NCBI GenBank assembly: GCA_030490835.1 | Contig: CM059971.1 | Span: forward strand, 76,340,224 to 76,404,223 | DNA: 64,000 nt | Direction: 5' to 3' | DNA from: Annona cherimola | Taxonomy: Eukaryota > Streptophyta > Magnoliopsida > Magnoliales > Annonaceae | In this document: positions 11,532 to 24,000 of the stretch, piece by piece | Position numbering within the stretch: the first letter of the stretch is position 1 | Layout: each line of letters begins with the position of its first letter | The notes under the pieces: generated by a model | Seen by the model: only the letters and a program-made list of their open reading frames with translations | Database searches by the model: none | Told to the model about the DNA's origin: nothing | Translations under genes and position numbers: made by a program

Positions 11532-14053
11532 CAAAAATAAGTATTAATCTAAGTTTATCTTTTTGCAAAAAAATAGGGTGGAATATTGTAATTTGTCATA
11601 ATCGGATTCCCGAAGTAAGATAATTTTAGTACTATCCCAAATTTCGCGGGACGTCATATGTAATTCCAAAGATTCGAAACCGAGTCTACATCTAAGGGGA
11701 TGAAAGCTCCTGCCACTTGTGCTAGCTGTGGGTGGTAAGAAAATATTGTTAAGTGAGTGCTTTTATGACCCACAAAAACTTCAATTAATGTGATAATTGC
11801 GTTTTTAGCTAAATATTGTGTGTCAATTGATTAAGCATCGTACTAGTAACTTTTTGACACATAAATTAATTTACAGTATTCAATTTTTAATTTAATTTAA
11901 TTTTTAATTTTCTTCACAAATATATTTTCCTAAGTGTATTTAATTCATATACCAAATTTTATTATTTTATAACACTTTTATATATATATATATTTTTTTA
12001 TTTTTAAAAATCATCAATTTCAAGGACAGATAAGTCATTTTTCACCACTTAAAAACTTGATTGTTAAAAATTAAAAGTATTGTAAAATTACAAAACTTGA
12101 TATATGAATTAAATACACTTAGTAGAACATGTTGACGAAGAAAAAATTGAATATTTTAAGTTAAGTATCCGTACAATATATTGTATATAATATGCCTCAT
12201 AAATTAAATGGAATGAATAGTATAGATCTCAAAAATTTATTAAAATATCTAAAATATTAATTTTTAATAATTAACTTTATGACCCACTAAAACTTTATCA
12301 AAACAATGATCGCATCTTAACCAAAAGACAATTTCAAACATACTAAACGAATTCGATTTTGCGAACTCAGCCATGTTGTTAGGTAACCAAGAGATTAGTT
12401 TGGAATATTGGAGTCCTTTCAAGAATGAGGATGCTAGGGGTACATGATGAAAATTTTCTATTCCCAATGTATACTTCCCTCATTTTTAAAAAATAACAAT
12501 TGACTTTTCCATTTCCCATGATACAAATTTTCTAATTTACAAAATAACAACATTCCCACATCCCTGCATGATGCATAAAAATGCTTTTAGCAAAAACTAG
12601 GTTCGAATTCCTATCAACAAAAAAAAAAAGAAAAAAGAAAGCAAATACTGGGTAGGTTTGCCTTGGGCTCTGTGAAAGGTTAGAGGCCCAGAGGGAAACA
12701 AGCTTGCTAAAAATGATTCATGGCATTTTCCTAGCGAATTCACAGAACTGTGAGAAGGTGGTCAGCTTAATCAGGCATTAACAACTTCCCAACTACTCAT
12801 TTATGGACTGGACTGTTCTGGTCCTTCTGGATCATCCAATTGGATCATTAACATATCCTTTTCTTGAAAAGGCGTTTTAGCTGCCTGAATTATTATTTTA
12901 TTTAATGTTTCCCATCAAAATGTTAGTATTTTTGTTTGTGGTCCAGCGCGAATAATTGGACGAATTCAATGCCACGATCATTTTTATTAAATTAATTACT
13001 TCAAATTAATTTAATTAAAGGCATTATGAGTCATAATTCGAAAATATATAAACGACTCTCATTTGGTACACTTGAGTGTACTTAACTTTCCCTCCCCTTT
13101 ATTTTTTGCTTTTGAAACTCATATATGGGCTTATGCGCCATCGTCTTGTTTATATAGTTTTTCATATTTTAAATTTTAAAAATAAAAAGGCATCTCATGT
13201 GCTTGCACATGAAAAATACCTTATTGTTTGATTTTTAAAATTCAAAATAAAATATTAAAAAAATCAAAAACATATAAAAACTATATATATATATATATAT
13301 ATGTGGGACATTTTGGGACATTCGTGCTTGGGCCCGTATATATAATTTTAAAAATAAAAATAAATTGTCTATTGCACTGGGTGCTTGAGTGCACTGAATC
13401 CAATTCCATATAGAAAACTAATAAAATTAATTTGTAGTATATCTTTTTGATTTTCCACGTGAGAAGAGAGTTGAACCCAAAGCTGGCGAAGTATTTGCCC
13501 TCGCGTCCGATCAACCTGGATGAGGCCCGGTTGGTGCAGGAAATTGAAATACTTTTAACATTCTGTATAACTGGGTCAATGTCAGGAAAATGAATCTAAA
13601 TTGTATCTCAATAAAAAGATCTAAAAGGTACGGGTGGTTAAACAGTGGTAATCACTCATGACTTTATTGCCTGAATTTTAAAATTGAAATTCAAATACAA
13701 CAATTTAAATTATCTTTTTCATTGGTTGCCATTCTTGAGCAATTCAAACACTAAGAATCAGCTTTGCAGAAGCCCTGCTGACATCCAGGTCCGCTTTGAA
13801 TTTTGGTCTGCATAAATCAGAACATAGGTTGCCACTCCCACCATCACACGAGACTTTCCAATCATATCTGCCCTCCCCGTTTTAATGGGTTCAGATCAAG
13901 TCAAAAAGTTTTTTTAGGAGATTTTTTTGAAAAATAAAATACTGTGAATTTGCGATCAGGCACTGCTATTTGCGTGTATTTGTAATCAACCCTGCAAGTT
14001 GAAAATGTATGACAATTTTAATTCTATGGATTGAATTGTAACTTCATAATAAA
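11532..14053. other. Intergenic with foldback-core remnants
   Basis: Diverged foldback-core pieces lie at about 11880-12150 (CAAATTTTATTATTTTATAA and inverse) and 13150-13370, the latter with a (TA)n run at about 13283-13302. No gene is supported; the short open frames at 12264-12467 and 13228-13514 show no family features. Confidence 0.4.
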
Positions 14054-14405
14054 TAGGGTAACTTGTAAATATACCCACTTAGTTTGATCAAAATTACAAA
14101 TATATTCATATATTTTAACTATAATTGCAAATAACCCACGCCATTATGACACAGTTGTGGTAGCATCATGACATGGAGGTTACTTGTAATTATGGGTAAA
14201 CTACGTAGAGGTTAATTGTAAAAACTAAATATACCACTTAATTTCTAAAATTATAAATACACCCACATAATTTGCATATTTTTGCAAAAATATCCACACG
14301 GTGATGATGTTATAATAGTGTGGGGGTTATTTATAATTTGGTTAAACTATGGGGGTAGATTTGCAATTTTGATTAAATTAAGTAGGTATATTTGCAAATT
14401 ACTCT
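14054..14405. repeat. Inverted-repeat MITE, AAATATACCCAC family, copy 1
   Basis: TTGTAAATATACCCACTTAG near 14063 pairs with the inverse of TAAGTAGGTATATTTGCAAA near 14379. Inner arms also pair (CATTATGACACAGTTGTGG against its diverged inverse). Same family as 40330-40650 and 57758-58196. Confidence 0.6.
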
Positions 14406-15350
14406 AATAAAGATTTCCGAAGACATTTAAAACCATATTTTAACTTTTTTAATTTAAAGACAAAATCTAATGAAATTGGTTCACCATTTTATTTGGTAGA
14501 ATTGTAGAAACCTTATAATTTGGGATTACCTTGATGGTGATATGAATTAATTCAATCCAATGCGTGTCCAATTATTTACTTAATTCCGGAAGCAAGTGTT
14601 ATCCCGATCACATAACGGGATGAAGTCCAACCGTTTTAAATTGAAAAATAAATATGATAAAAACAATTCTTGTATGAAGTTGTCTCACGCATGCAGACAT
14701 GCTAGCTCAACAGACTGCAAAAAGCCAACTTAGGTACAGATCAAAATAATTCGTATTTACTCATTTTCGGAAAAAAAATTCGTATTTACTCAAAGTGATA
14801 AATATTTAAAAGAAATTTTTTTAGATATTCACGAGTTATTATATTATTTTTTTAATTATGTATTAGATTTTTTCTTGCATTTTAAACCCTATAAGTTTAA
14901 TAATTGCAAATTAGAGCTTATGGTTTTCCTATTTGCATTTTCGTTTGTCATTTATTATGTTTTAAATCTTGTAATTGAGGCTTGCATTTTAGACCCTTGT
15001 TACTAGCACCATCAACAAAAGCATCTAAAATGCAACAAACGAAAGACTTATGGTAGAAAATGAAATATAACAAGTTGCCTGAGGTGAGGTGAGTGAGAAT
15101 AATGCAAAGGGCGAACGCGGAAGTATAATTGTTCTATCCAGCCTCATCTTTCAAAGATTCGCCTCCGGAAAACAAGAGGGAGAGGGGCAGCCGCTGGAAT
15201 CCTATTCCTTTTCTTTATTCTTTTTTTTTTAAAAAAAAAAAAGGAAGAAATTTCCTGGGACATGATCGATCCAAAAGGGACATCCACTAGCATCCTATGC
15301 GTTTTTTTTCCATTTCTTTTTTTTTTTCCCAACGGTTACCATTAAATATG

Positions 15351-15383
<33 letters not shown>

Positions 15384-15390
15384 CCTACGG
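14406..15390. other. Intergenic with a (TA)n run
   Basis: No supportable gene. A GC-richer patch lies at about 15130-15300 with poly-T/poly-A tracts, and a (TA)n microsatellite at about 15353-15382. Confidence 0.4.
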
Positions 15391-15739
15391 GTGTAATTAA
15401 AATGGGTCTATTAACCCATGCCCCACTAACCTGGCTCCAAATAAGTAGAGTTGGGTTACACTTTTTGAAATTTAATTAGGTTTCAAACTGGGGCTTAAAC
15501 TGTCTCAATTTCCCAAATTAGATTTTGTGTGGGTTAGGAGATCTCTCAACTGGATTCACACATTATAATAAAACAATAAATATAATATTATCATATATTT
15601 TTAATATATATATTTTTACTTTTTATTATAAAATAAATATATGTAGAACTTAAATCACATGATGTATATTTGTTGTATTTGGATATAAAATGCATGTAAA
15701 TAGTTTTGTAGATATTAGTTTTTTAAATATTGGTATAAT

Positions 15740-16470
15740 TAATTTCTCTTTATCTCAACAAGAAATCATGAAAATGTAAATTTGGATATTATTTATCTTT
15801 ATTAATTACTGATTCTATATGTATAAAAGATGAAAATTTTAGATGTCAATTTTATATAATTATTTATTAACCTCAATTCTAACCCAAAAATAACCTGATT
15901 TTATAAGGTTTTTAGAAGATTGGGTTGGGGCTTTGAAGATACATTAGTATTTCTTTTAATATTTTCTCTTTATCTTAATATGCCATCATGCAAATGTAAA
16001 TTCGGATATTATTTATCTTTATTAATTACTGTTTTCTATGTATAAAAAGATGAACATGTTGAATGTCATTAACCTGAATTCTAACCCTAAAATAACCTGA
16101 TTTCTTAAGGTTTATATAAGATTGGATTTGGGCTGTGAAAGTATATTAGTTTTTCTTTTTTCATTGTGCTACTGAGGCGCTTCTACTAATTCCAAACTCT
16201 AAATCTTCAACTTTATGCAAACCTAACTCATATCAACTGCTTGATCATCCAAATAATGACTAATACTTTCTTTTCTATTCAACATGCAATCATGCAAACG
16301 TAAATTCCTTTATTATTTAGTTTATTAATTACTGATTTTGTATGCATAAAAGATTAAAAAAAAAAATTTGATGTCATTTTTCATAATAATTTATTAACCT
16401 AAATTCTAATAGAAAATAACCTGATTTTTATAAGGTTTATGTCAGATTGAGCTGGGGCTTCAAAATATGA
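15740..16470. repeat. Diverged direct repeats, about 0.2-0.25 kb period, three copies
   Basis: Three blocks (about 15750-15960, 15970-16165, 16275-16470) each run in the order CATGCAAATGTAAATT-like, TTTATTAATTACTG, TATAAAAGATGAA-like, TTAACCTRAATTCTAA, AATAACCTGATTT, AAGGTTT, AGATTG..GGGCT. They are direct repeats with gaps. Nature unknown. Confidence 0.55.
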
Positions 16471-16814
16471 TTTTATTAGATAAGGCTGAGTTAATAATTT
16501 TCCACCACAATAATGTCACGGTGAAAAGACTTAGAGGCAAGCAATTCAGACCGATTCACACCACTACCTAAGCCTCACCTGTCGTGATATCATTTCTTCC
16601 ACTTAATCTTTTTCCCGGTCAACTACGTATTTATCATGTTTTTTCCACGTATAGATACTTCAATTATGAGTCCGGCTGACTTGCATAGACGCAGTTCCGA
16701 GGACCATTCATCGTTAAAAATTAGCTCCGTAGAATCAGAGATCAAGTTACTTTTGCCCGAAAAAGATGCGCATGGCGAAATTGGTTTAAATATGTATATA
16801 AATATATATATACG

Positions 16815-17180
16815 AGAGCTGATGCTGCACCGGAACAGCGGTGCAGTGGGCTCAAAATGGAACCCACATGATCATGAAATCATGATCTACTCCACCCATT
16901 GTATTTAAAATAATGTATTCTATTACCATACCAATTTTCATCCAAATCAGATATGTATATGGGTCCCATCTGAAAATGGTACAAATCCAACGTAATAAAA
17001 TAGTTTGATGTAAATAACAACTTTAAAGTATCTGATTGAGATGAAAATTAGTATGATAATAGAATACATTATTCTAAATACAATGGGTGGAGTAGATCAT
17101 GATTTCATGATCATGTGGGGCCCATTTTGGGCCCACTGCACCGCTGTTCCGGTGCAGTGACGCTGCACCGGAACAGAATC
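16815..17180. repeat. Palindromic MITE with CTGCACCGGAACAG termini
   Basis: Left-arm phrases GCTGCACCGGAACAGCGG, CATGATCATGAAATCATG and TGTATTCTATTACCAT (16823-16930) recur as the inverse at about 17035-17165. Each terminus is itself a short palindrome (CTGCACCG..CGGTGCAG), and an extra CTGCACCGGAACAG follows at 17163-17176. The open frame at 16636-16908 runs into this element and is not accepted as a gene. Confidence 0.65.
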
Positions 17181-17214
17181 CTATATATATATATATTCAT
17201 ATTTAAATTTTAAA

Positions 17215-17700
17215 ATTTTTTAAATTTGTTGGCATATATATTAGAATATAATAATACTTTTATATAATCATTTCTTCACATGGAGCTAATATTTTAGATT
17301 TGTTAGATATTGAAAATATAATTTTAAAATTGATATTTAATATGAAAATATTTTATTATGTTAATTTTATATATTTATACACGAGTTCATTCATAACAAT
17401 ACTAAATGTATGATAAAGATTTTCACATAATGTAAATGATGTTAAATATAAGACATGTTTAGTATTTGATAAAACTTTTAAAACTTTTGAATAAAAAGTT
17501 TTTAATAATTTTTTGACATAAGAATAATAATGAATAAGAGAATAAAGTCAAAGTATAGAATAAGTATATGAGTAGTTATGGAAAATGATTGAAAAAACAA
17601 TGATATAATAAGATGTGAAGAAATAATTAAAAAATAAGCTAACTACGAAGAATCAAATTTTTGAACTGAAAGTTTGCGAGAATGTCAAATATACTTGCAA
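17215..17700. mobile_element. MITE remnants: inverted TATGTAA-end family, then a truncated Tourist copy
   Basis: 17215-17460 reads as a diverged reverse complement of the 6235-6655 / 51296-51745 family (ATTCATAACAATACTAAATG, ATGTAAATGATGTTAAATAT). 17462-17690 carries Tourist-type interior phrases (GAATAATAATGAATAAGAG and following) without clear ends. Confidence 0.35.
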
Positions 17701-18867
17701 TGTTAAGGTGAGAAAATGGACAAAATTACGTGAAAATATGATTTCGTAAAAGCATAAATCTTCAAATTGTTATCATACGCCACCAAGGGTGTATTGCAAT
17801 TATAACTCATATTGTTGGCCCATCATGAGTTTAGTTCCCCCTTTCCCATTTAGGTAGTACCAAAGTTTTTTTTTGCTTTCCCCATTTTGTTAAGGTATTT
17901 GCAGTTTTTTTACCCTAGTGTGGTGTTATTAAAATTTTTCTTTTATTATTTAAGAGTTATGAATGTACTTAAATATAATATAACTTGTTGTGATGTATAT
18001 AAATACTTATCAAAAAATCATTATTTATATTTTTTATTTCTGTAATATTTTTTTAATAATTCTATGAGTCCAAATACACGCTGTTTTGCAGCTTTCCCGC
18101 TGCTGCTGAGAGCATTGATCGAGGCGACAAAATCATGAGCTGAAGAATAATCATTTAAGCTAGGTTTATTTAATAAACGCGGACAAAGTGGGTTGTCCGA
18201 ATTCTACAGGCCAAAGAAGACATCCGTGGCTCTCCACAACACGTATCTAATCTAAGAAGTATATCTTATTATCCATTCGATAGATAGGCTGCCACCTTTC
18301 TTGGATTTTTTTTTTTCAAGAAAAAAAAATTTGAACTTTTTAATTCTAGTTTAGACTTTAGTGACATGGTTCGGTGCAGTAGCTCGTGGACAGTTGGAAT
18401 TTATTATCTCCTCCGTAATATCATAAACCCTCCGCACCATGGGTCATGCATGTGAGACTGCCAGACTTGGCGAGTAATAATCTGTTATTTTCAAAGCAAA
18501 TAAAAAAATATTCTATGGCTAAAATTAACAAATATATACGAGGTAAGTTAGGCCTGATCAATACAGTGGAATTGATAGAAAAAAAATTGATAGCAGCAAT
18601 ATAAGAATAATATTGTTAGTCGTAAACGTGGTTGCTTACCAATAGCCTTAAAAATAAACAATAAAAACGAGCCTGGCGGTCTCATATAGCAGCCAGTGTT
18701 GCCCGGTTGAAAAAATATCCTTCTAATATTTTAGAAATTTTTTTTATATAAATTTCTATGTACAGCTTTAGATGTTTTGATAATCTTTTGAATTTATACG
18801 ATATTTTATTTTAAATTTAAAAATTAATAAGTAATAAAGTAGACATATATATATATATGACGCATGA
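17700..18867. other. Intergenic, nothing recognised
   Basis: No gene, RNA gene or clear repeat structure seen. Contains short poly-A/T and (TA)n runs only. Confidence 0.4.
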
Positions 18868-19262
18868 TCTTTTCAGACCGAAGATTTCCGACCGGTCCAA
18901 AAATATATTTTTTTAATTTTTTTTTGAAAAATAATTTTATAAACTTGTTAATCTAGTTATATTTATTTTATAAACCAAGTTTTATCATTTTTGGATATAT
19001 CTATATATTTATTTTGGATTTTTAAAAACAGGGGTATTTAAGTCATTTTAAGAATATTTAAAATGACTTAAATACCCCTGTTTTTAAAAATCCAAAATAA
19101 ATATATATACATATCCAAAAATGATAAAACTTGGTTTATAAATTAAATATAACTAGATTAACAAGTTTATAAAATTATTTTTCAAAAAAAAATAAAAAAA
19201 ATAAATTTTTGGACCGGTCGGAAATCACCGGCTTTCCGACCGGTCTGAAAAGATCGGTCCTC
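18868..19262. mobile_element. Foldback MITE with long near-perfect arms
   Basis: GATCTTTTCAGACCG at 18877 and TTTCCGACCGGTCC near 18886 are mirrored by GGACCGGTCGGAAAT near 19211 and CGGTCTGAAAAGATC near 19240. The arms continue through TAAACCAAGTTTTATCATTT and GGGGTATTTAAGTCATTTTA to a centre at about 19050, about 190 bases per arm with few mismatches. Flanks are (TA)n on both sides, so a 9-base TATATATAT duplication is possible but uninformative. Confidence 0.75.
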
Positions 19263-19486
19263 TATATATATATATACTGCACGCCCATTTTATTATCTTT
19301 AAAAATAAAAATAAAATGCTAAAAGATTTTTAACATCATTTATTTAACAAGGAAAAGGATTTAGGCGAGTCCAAACATTTATAAAAACCAAAGAATTTTT
19401 TTTAAAAATTCAGCCCCCTGGTATTTACTTTCGAAACGTTGGATCAAACGTTTCAATATCTTGGAATATTGGAATTAGAATTGGTG

Positions 19487-19496
19487 GATAAATAGG
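19487..19496 (+). promoter_or_regulatory. Possible TATA element upstream of the DUF3339 gene
   Basis: GATAAATAGG lies about 200 bases before the ATG at 19699. A TATA-like match alone in AT-rich DNA is weak evidence; the position would allow a 5'UTR of roughly 170 bases. Confidence 0.25.
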
Positions 19497-19698
19497 GCAC
19501 CACAGGAGGCATTTTCAATCAACAACTTATTAAGTGGGTAGGTTGCAATAATTATCCTAATTCCTTTTAGCATTCTTTTAATCAGATATGTCCACTCCAC
19601 TCAGGCGATGCTAAAGCTTCCCCTCGCCTCCAGAGAAGAGGAGCATTTCAGAGCTTTTCAAAAAGAGAGCGAGAGCAGCGAGGGAAAAAAAAAAAAAG

Positions 19699-19905
19699 AT
19701 GAGAGACTGGGCTGCACCGATTTTCGCAGTTGCTCTCTTCGCATTGCTGACACCAGGTGTGGTATTTCAACTGCCGGGGAAGCAGCATCCCGTTGATTTC
19801 ATGAACATGAGGACCAGTGCTGTCTCTATCGTTGTTCATGCCTTCTTGTATGGTGTCCTCCTCATGCTCTTCCTCGTCATCCTCAAGGTTCACCTCTACG
19901 TCTGA
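19699..19905 (+). CDS. DUF3339 small membrane protein
   Basis: A complete 68-residue protein, the usual length of the plant DUF3339 family, with the family's order of blocks: MRDWAAPIFAVALFAL (first hydrophobic segment, about residues 5-21), LTPGVVFQLPGK, a polar loop with PVDFMNMRTS (residues 31-40), then a second hydrophobic segment about 44-62 ending in LKVHLYV. Two transmembrane helices are expected. The family is widespread in land plants and its biochemical role is unknown; I add none. The ATG follows a purine-rich leader (GAGAGCAGCGAGGGA and an A-run). The reading frame appears unspliced. It converges with the AGD14-like gene, whose stop lies about 1.2 kb downstream on the other strand. 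Confidence 0.9.
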   Translation: MRDWAAPIFAVALFALLTPGVVFQLPGKQHPVDFMNMRTSAVSIVVHAFLYGVLLMLFLVILKVHLYV

Positions 19906-21076
19906 GGTCCCATCAACAGCTGAGTTGCAGCCTGCACGTTCCACCTTCAACCCTTCGCCCTGGGTAATGATCTACACCATTCATCTTGTCGAGGGGACTC
20001 TTGGAATGTTACCCTCTCAATTTCTCTGCTCTGGAGGAATTCAGTCCTCAAGCTTGTGGATTGTTCTTTACATCCGCTTCTTAAAAGCCATTAGCTGGGG
20101 CTTTCTTTCCCCCTACATGAGAAAACAAAGTTGGTCTAACTTTTTTGAATCTTTTTTTTTGTGTTTTTAGTGGTTTGGAACTTAGGATTCAAGTTTGTTG
20201 ATTTTTGCGATGTTCTGTTCCAAAGCCAAATGAATGAGTTAACCCTGCTTTTGTTATTACTCCCACTAATGTGTAGCTCTTGTTGAGTGCTTATGGGCCT
20301 TTTCAACTACAACAGCTGCATATCCAGCCCCTCTTACAAACCGACGTAGGATAACCCAACAATCTTTCGTTTTATATATCGGGTCCTAAGTTGGATCTTC
20401 ATTAACCTGCTTTTTTCATTTCTTGGGCGAATTTATTTCATCTTGGGTTCTGATACCCAGTTGTTGGGCGCTTATGGGCCTTCGTAGCTCCAAGAGTTAG
20501 CCTGAGAAGTGAGACTTTACGTTATTAACTGCACACCCCCTTCCATATACACGAAATTTCATGAGATTAAATTTCTCAAAATATCAACAAATTTCGTTCG
20601 GCAAGGATCTTTCATATACAAAAACGCAGCGCATTGCTGTTGTGGAAGAGGAACAAAAAGCGTTATCCACTCAAAATGTAAACGACAGAATATTGATAAA
20701 TGCATGATTATACAAATGGTAATGGTACAGATCATTTGGAGCGGTGTAGACAGCAGAGCCATTAAAAAAACCGATTTTAAAAAATAACCTGGTAGGATTT
20801 AGACAGAAACAGAACCCACAAAAATATTGCTTTGCTTCCACTGAAAGTCTTCTTGCCTGTCTTCCCCTGTTCTCTCTCATGATAAATATGCTGTTTTCAC
20901 CTTAAAATTTTTTTTATAGGCTTTAAAAACTCAGTAAGGAACTGAAAATTGCTTGTCATATGCGAATACGTCATTTCGCTTGATCCAAAATGATAGACAT
21001 ACCTATCGAACTTTTGCCTTGGCCATTTGAAGAAAGCAGTGGGATTCTAAATTACATCCAAATAATATGGTATACG
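19906..21076. other. 3' untranslated and intergenic DNA between two convergent genes
   Basis: Lies between the stop of the DUF3339 gene (+) and the stop of the AGD14-like gene (-). It should contain both 3'UTRs. The open frames at 19817-20170 and 20509-20787 have no family features and overlap this UTR space. No polyadenylation site was assigned. Confidence 0.5.
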
Positions 21077-24000
21077 TTATCCGAATGGGTTTCTTCCATG
21101 AGAGGCAAATGCATTTGGGGTTTTCTGCTGGGTGTATGCTGCGGCAGGCTGCTGGCTTGCACCTAATAATCCAAAAGCAGCTTGTGCACTGGCATAGCCT
21201 CCAGGATCTTGACGACTGCATTTCTCTCATCCATAGACACAAGTTAGATTGTAGACTTATGGGGGTGTACCATTCATGCACTAGTCAACTTTTTTTCCTT
21301 ATTCTTTTTTATTTCACTTTTGTACGGAAAAGCATTAGAATAATCAATTGCATGTCCCAAGAATTGTCATCAGCATTGGATGGAAATTCAAATGGGCCTG
21401 AACGAATTAAAAGCAGGAACTTTAGATAACTGTTAGGAAAGAACTAAATAAACAATACAGAAACGGAAAGAGGCTTACCCTGAAGATGACACATTATTTG
21501 GTGTCTGCTGCATCATATTTTTTGGCATCTGTTGCATCATGTACGCACCTAAGATACCAACTTGTAGAATCAGAAAAAAAATTGGAAATGATAAGACTGC
21601 TGAATGTAAACTGTTGTAGATGTTTTTACTTGGGTGCATGGTTACTGGATAAGAGAATTGATGAGGAGCCCACTGTGGTGACACTGCAGTCAAATTCAAA
21701 GTATGCGACGCGTGTGAGGTAGCAGGAATGTTTGGTAATGCTAATGGCAAAGATGCCATTGGAGGGAACTGCAAGGAAGAAAATAGATAAAGGGAAGCTA
21801 TTCAATATCAGGCGAGACTGGAAATAGTTCATGAAATCATGAATTTTCCACAGAATAATTAATGCTCAGTAGTGTTCCAGTTTAAATTATCGCTCAGTAT
21901 TCCAGTAAACATAACACCATGAAAGACCGAAAGAAGTATTCAAGAAAAATGGAACCAAGAAGTTGGAAGTCGCATACCGCTGAGGTGGGAACTTGAGTTG
22001 GTTCACTTCCAATGTCAAACGGATTTGTAGATTTTGATGGCTAGGCATAGGTATTGGTGGAATGGAAAATAAAGACTCCCCATTATTGTCAGTTTTCTGG
22101 AAACCAAAATATAAAACAGAATCTACATGTTGTTAACAGCTATAGAGGTGATTTGGAACCTGACATACTATTGTAGTCGTTTGTTGAGGGTATTGCATGG
22201 CATATCCCATGCCATGATGTAGACCACCCTGCCAACTGGGAACTGTTGCTGGTGCTGGTGCTTGTGAGTAAAGCATGGTGAACAGATCCTGAAGAACATT
22301 TAATATACATGAATAATGCTAAACGTATATAGTAAAGGAATCTAATGACATGTATTGGAATGGGAATACCGCTGGAAGTTCTTTCCTTTCGCCTACTTTT
22401 GCTTCTGCAGAGGGTGGAGGCAGTGACAAACTTGCAGCACCCATTTCTTGTGTGGTTGTTGGTGCCACTTGAAACAGTTTTTGAGGCAGAGGGCCTTGTG
22501 CATTTGTTGCAAATGATGCATTCCATTGCTGTATGAAACCCAATGCAGCATTACATGTTGCAAGCTGAAAATTTAACATGCTTGCTGGACTGACCTCTCA
22601 GACTCCAAATGTGTCAGGTTTTTGCCTTGAATATTTGGTATTTCTATGTTAAATCCTGACATGGACATCAACCTGACAACTGCATGGGCCATGGACAAGA
22701 CCATATTAATGGCTTTTCCTCTTGAGGTCCTATAATAGTTCTCATATGATTCAAATCATTTCAGGTTGCCCTGAGTGTCTCATTTCGGCTGGTTATATGG
22801 CCCTGTATCCGGCCTGATTTTCAGGTACAGTCACTGAACTGAAAAGACGGAATGCAGCCAAAAAGTGCAAACCGTGGTACAAGATAGTTTTATAGAGTAC
22901 CATTGTTGCACGAGTTACCTGACTGCTTGCAGCTCCAACTTGTTGTGTGGCTAGCTGAACAGGAGACTGGTGACTATTAACAAAAGACAACAAAGATGAT
23001 TGCTGCTGCTGTATGGGTAGCAACTGCCCAGCATCACTAGTTTTCAATGACTCGGGGTTGGAAATAGGGTTAGTCGAGATGGTGCCTGTATTGGCAGTAA
23101 CATGAGCTGTTAGTAGTAGCAATGCGCATTCCAGCGTGTTAACTGTTAACTTTTGAATGGACCTGAGGTGCCTGCGCTGCAGAACCAAGCAATCGCCACC
23201 ATCAACATAAGACATTATTTTTGTTGCATGGGAGCTTGCAATTCACCTGATAATGCTTCAGTGGCTGCCACAGTGACTGGAAGTTCTGGTTCTTCACTGA
23301 AGTCGATCAAGCACCCCGAAGGCATCCTCTTCAATTCTGCTGCTTTTCCCTCTCCAGATGCCAAGCTAGTTGAAGATGCATTCCTCTTCAATGGGAATCC
23401 AACCGATAATCGCCACTTAAAAAGTTAGAAACTTAGGAAGCAAATAAAACATGACGAACTGCACAAGTACGATAAGCCACGAAATCTGGTAACAACACGT
23501 GGACTAAGATCTTGAAGATCAATGGCAATGTCATGCACTAGCTGGCTTTTACGAAAGTCATGCATGCTGTATTAAAGTTTGTGCAGTAAATAGCATTTGT
23601 CAAATTTTATTTTATTTTAGGCAACGTGGATTTTATTTGATCAAAGGCATAAGAAAGCCATTTCATATTTGAGAAAAGCTTCACCTTTGTTACCTCAGAA
23701 GCATCAGTTTTGCAATCATTAGTTTTAGGACTGTTAAGAGGTGGAACATCCTGTCCCAATATATCTCTAGGAAGGTTTGACCCTCCGGAAATGGGCGAAT
23801 TGTTGTCCTTTTGATGATTAAGGTCCGACAGCTTGGGACTAGATGAGCTGATATCTCTTCGATGTCTTGGTGACTTCCCTTCTGGTTTGGATGCTTGTTC
23901 AGTAGGTCTTTGGTCCTCTGGTCTCTTGTTCTGGTTTCTGTTTCTGAATCTATCATCCCGTACCCTATCATCTACAACCTCAAAACGGGCTGAACTTCTT

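Noticed and set aside
16636..16908. 90-codon frame with a plausible start
   Set aside because: The second half is the left arm of a palindromic MITE and the first half matches nothing recognisable.
22140..22526. 128-codon minus-strand open frame
   Set aside because: It crosses the introns around exons 9-10 of the AGD14-like gene in the wrong frame; the spliced gene explains this region fully.
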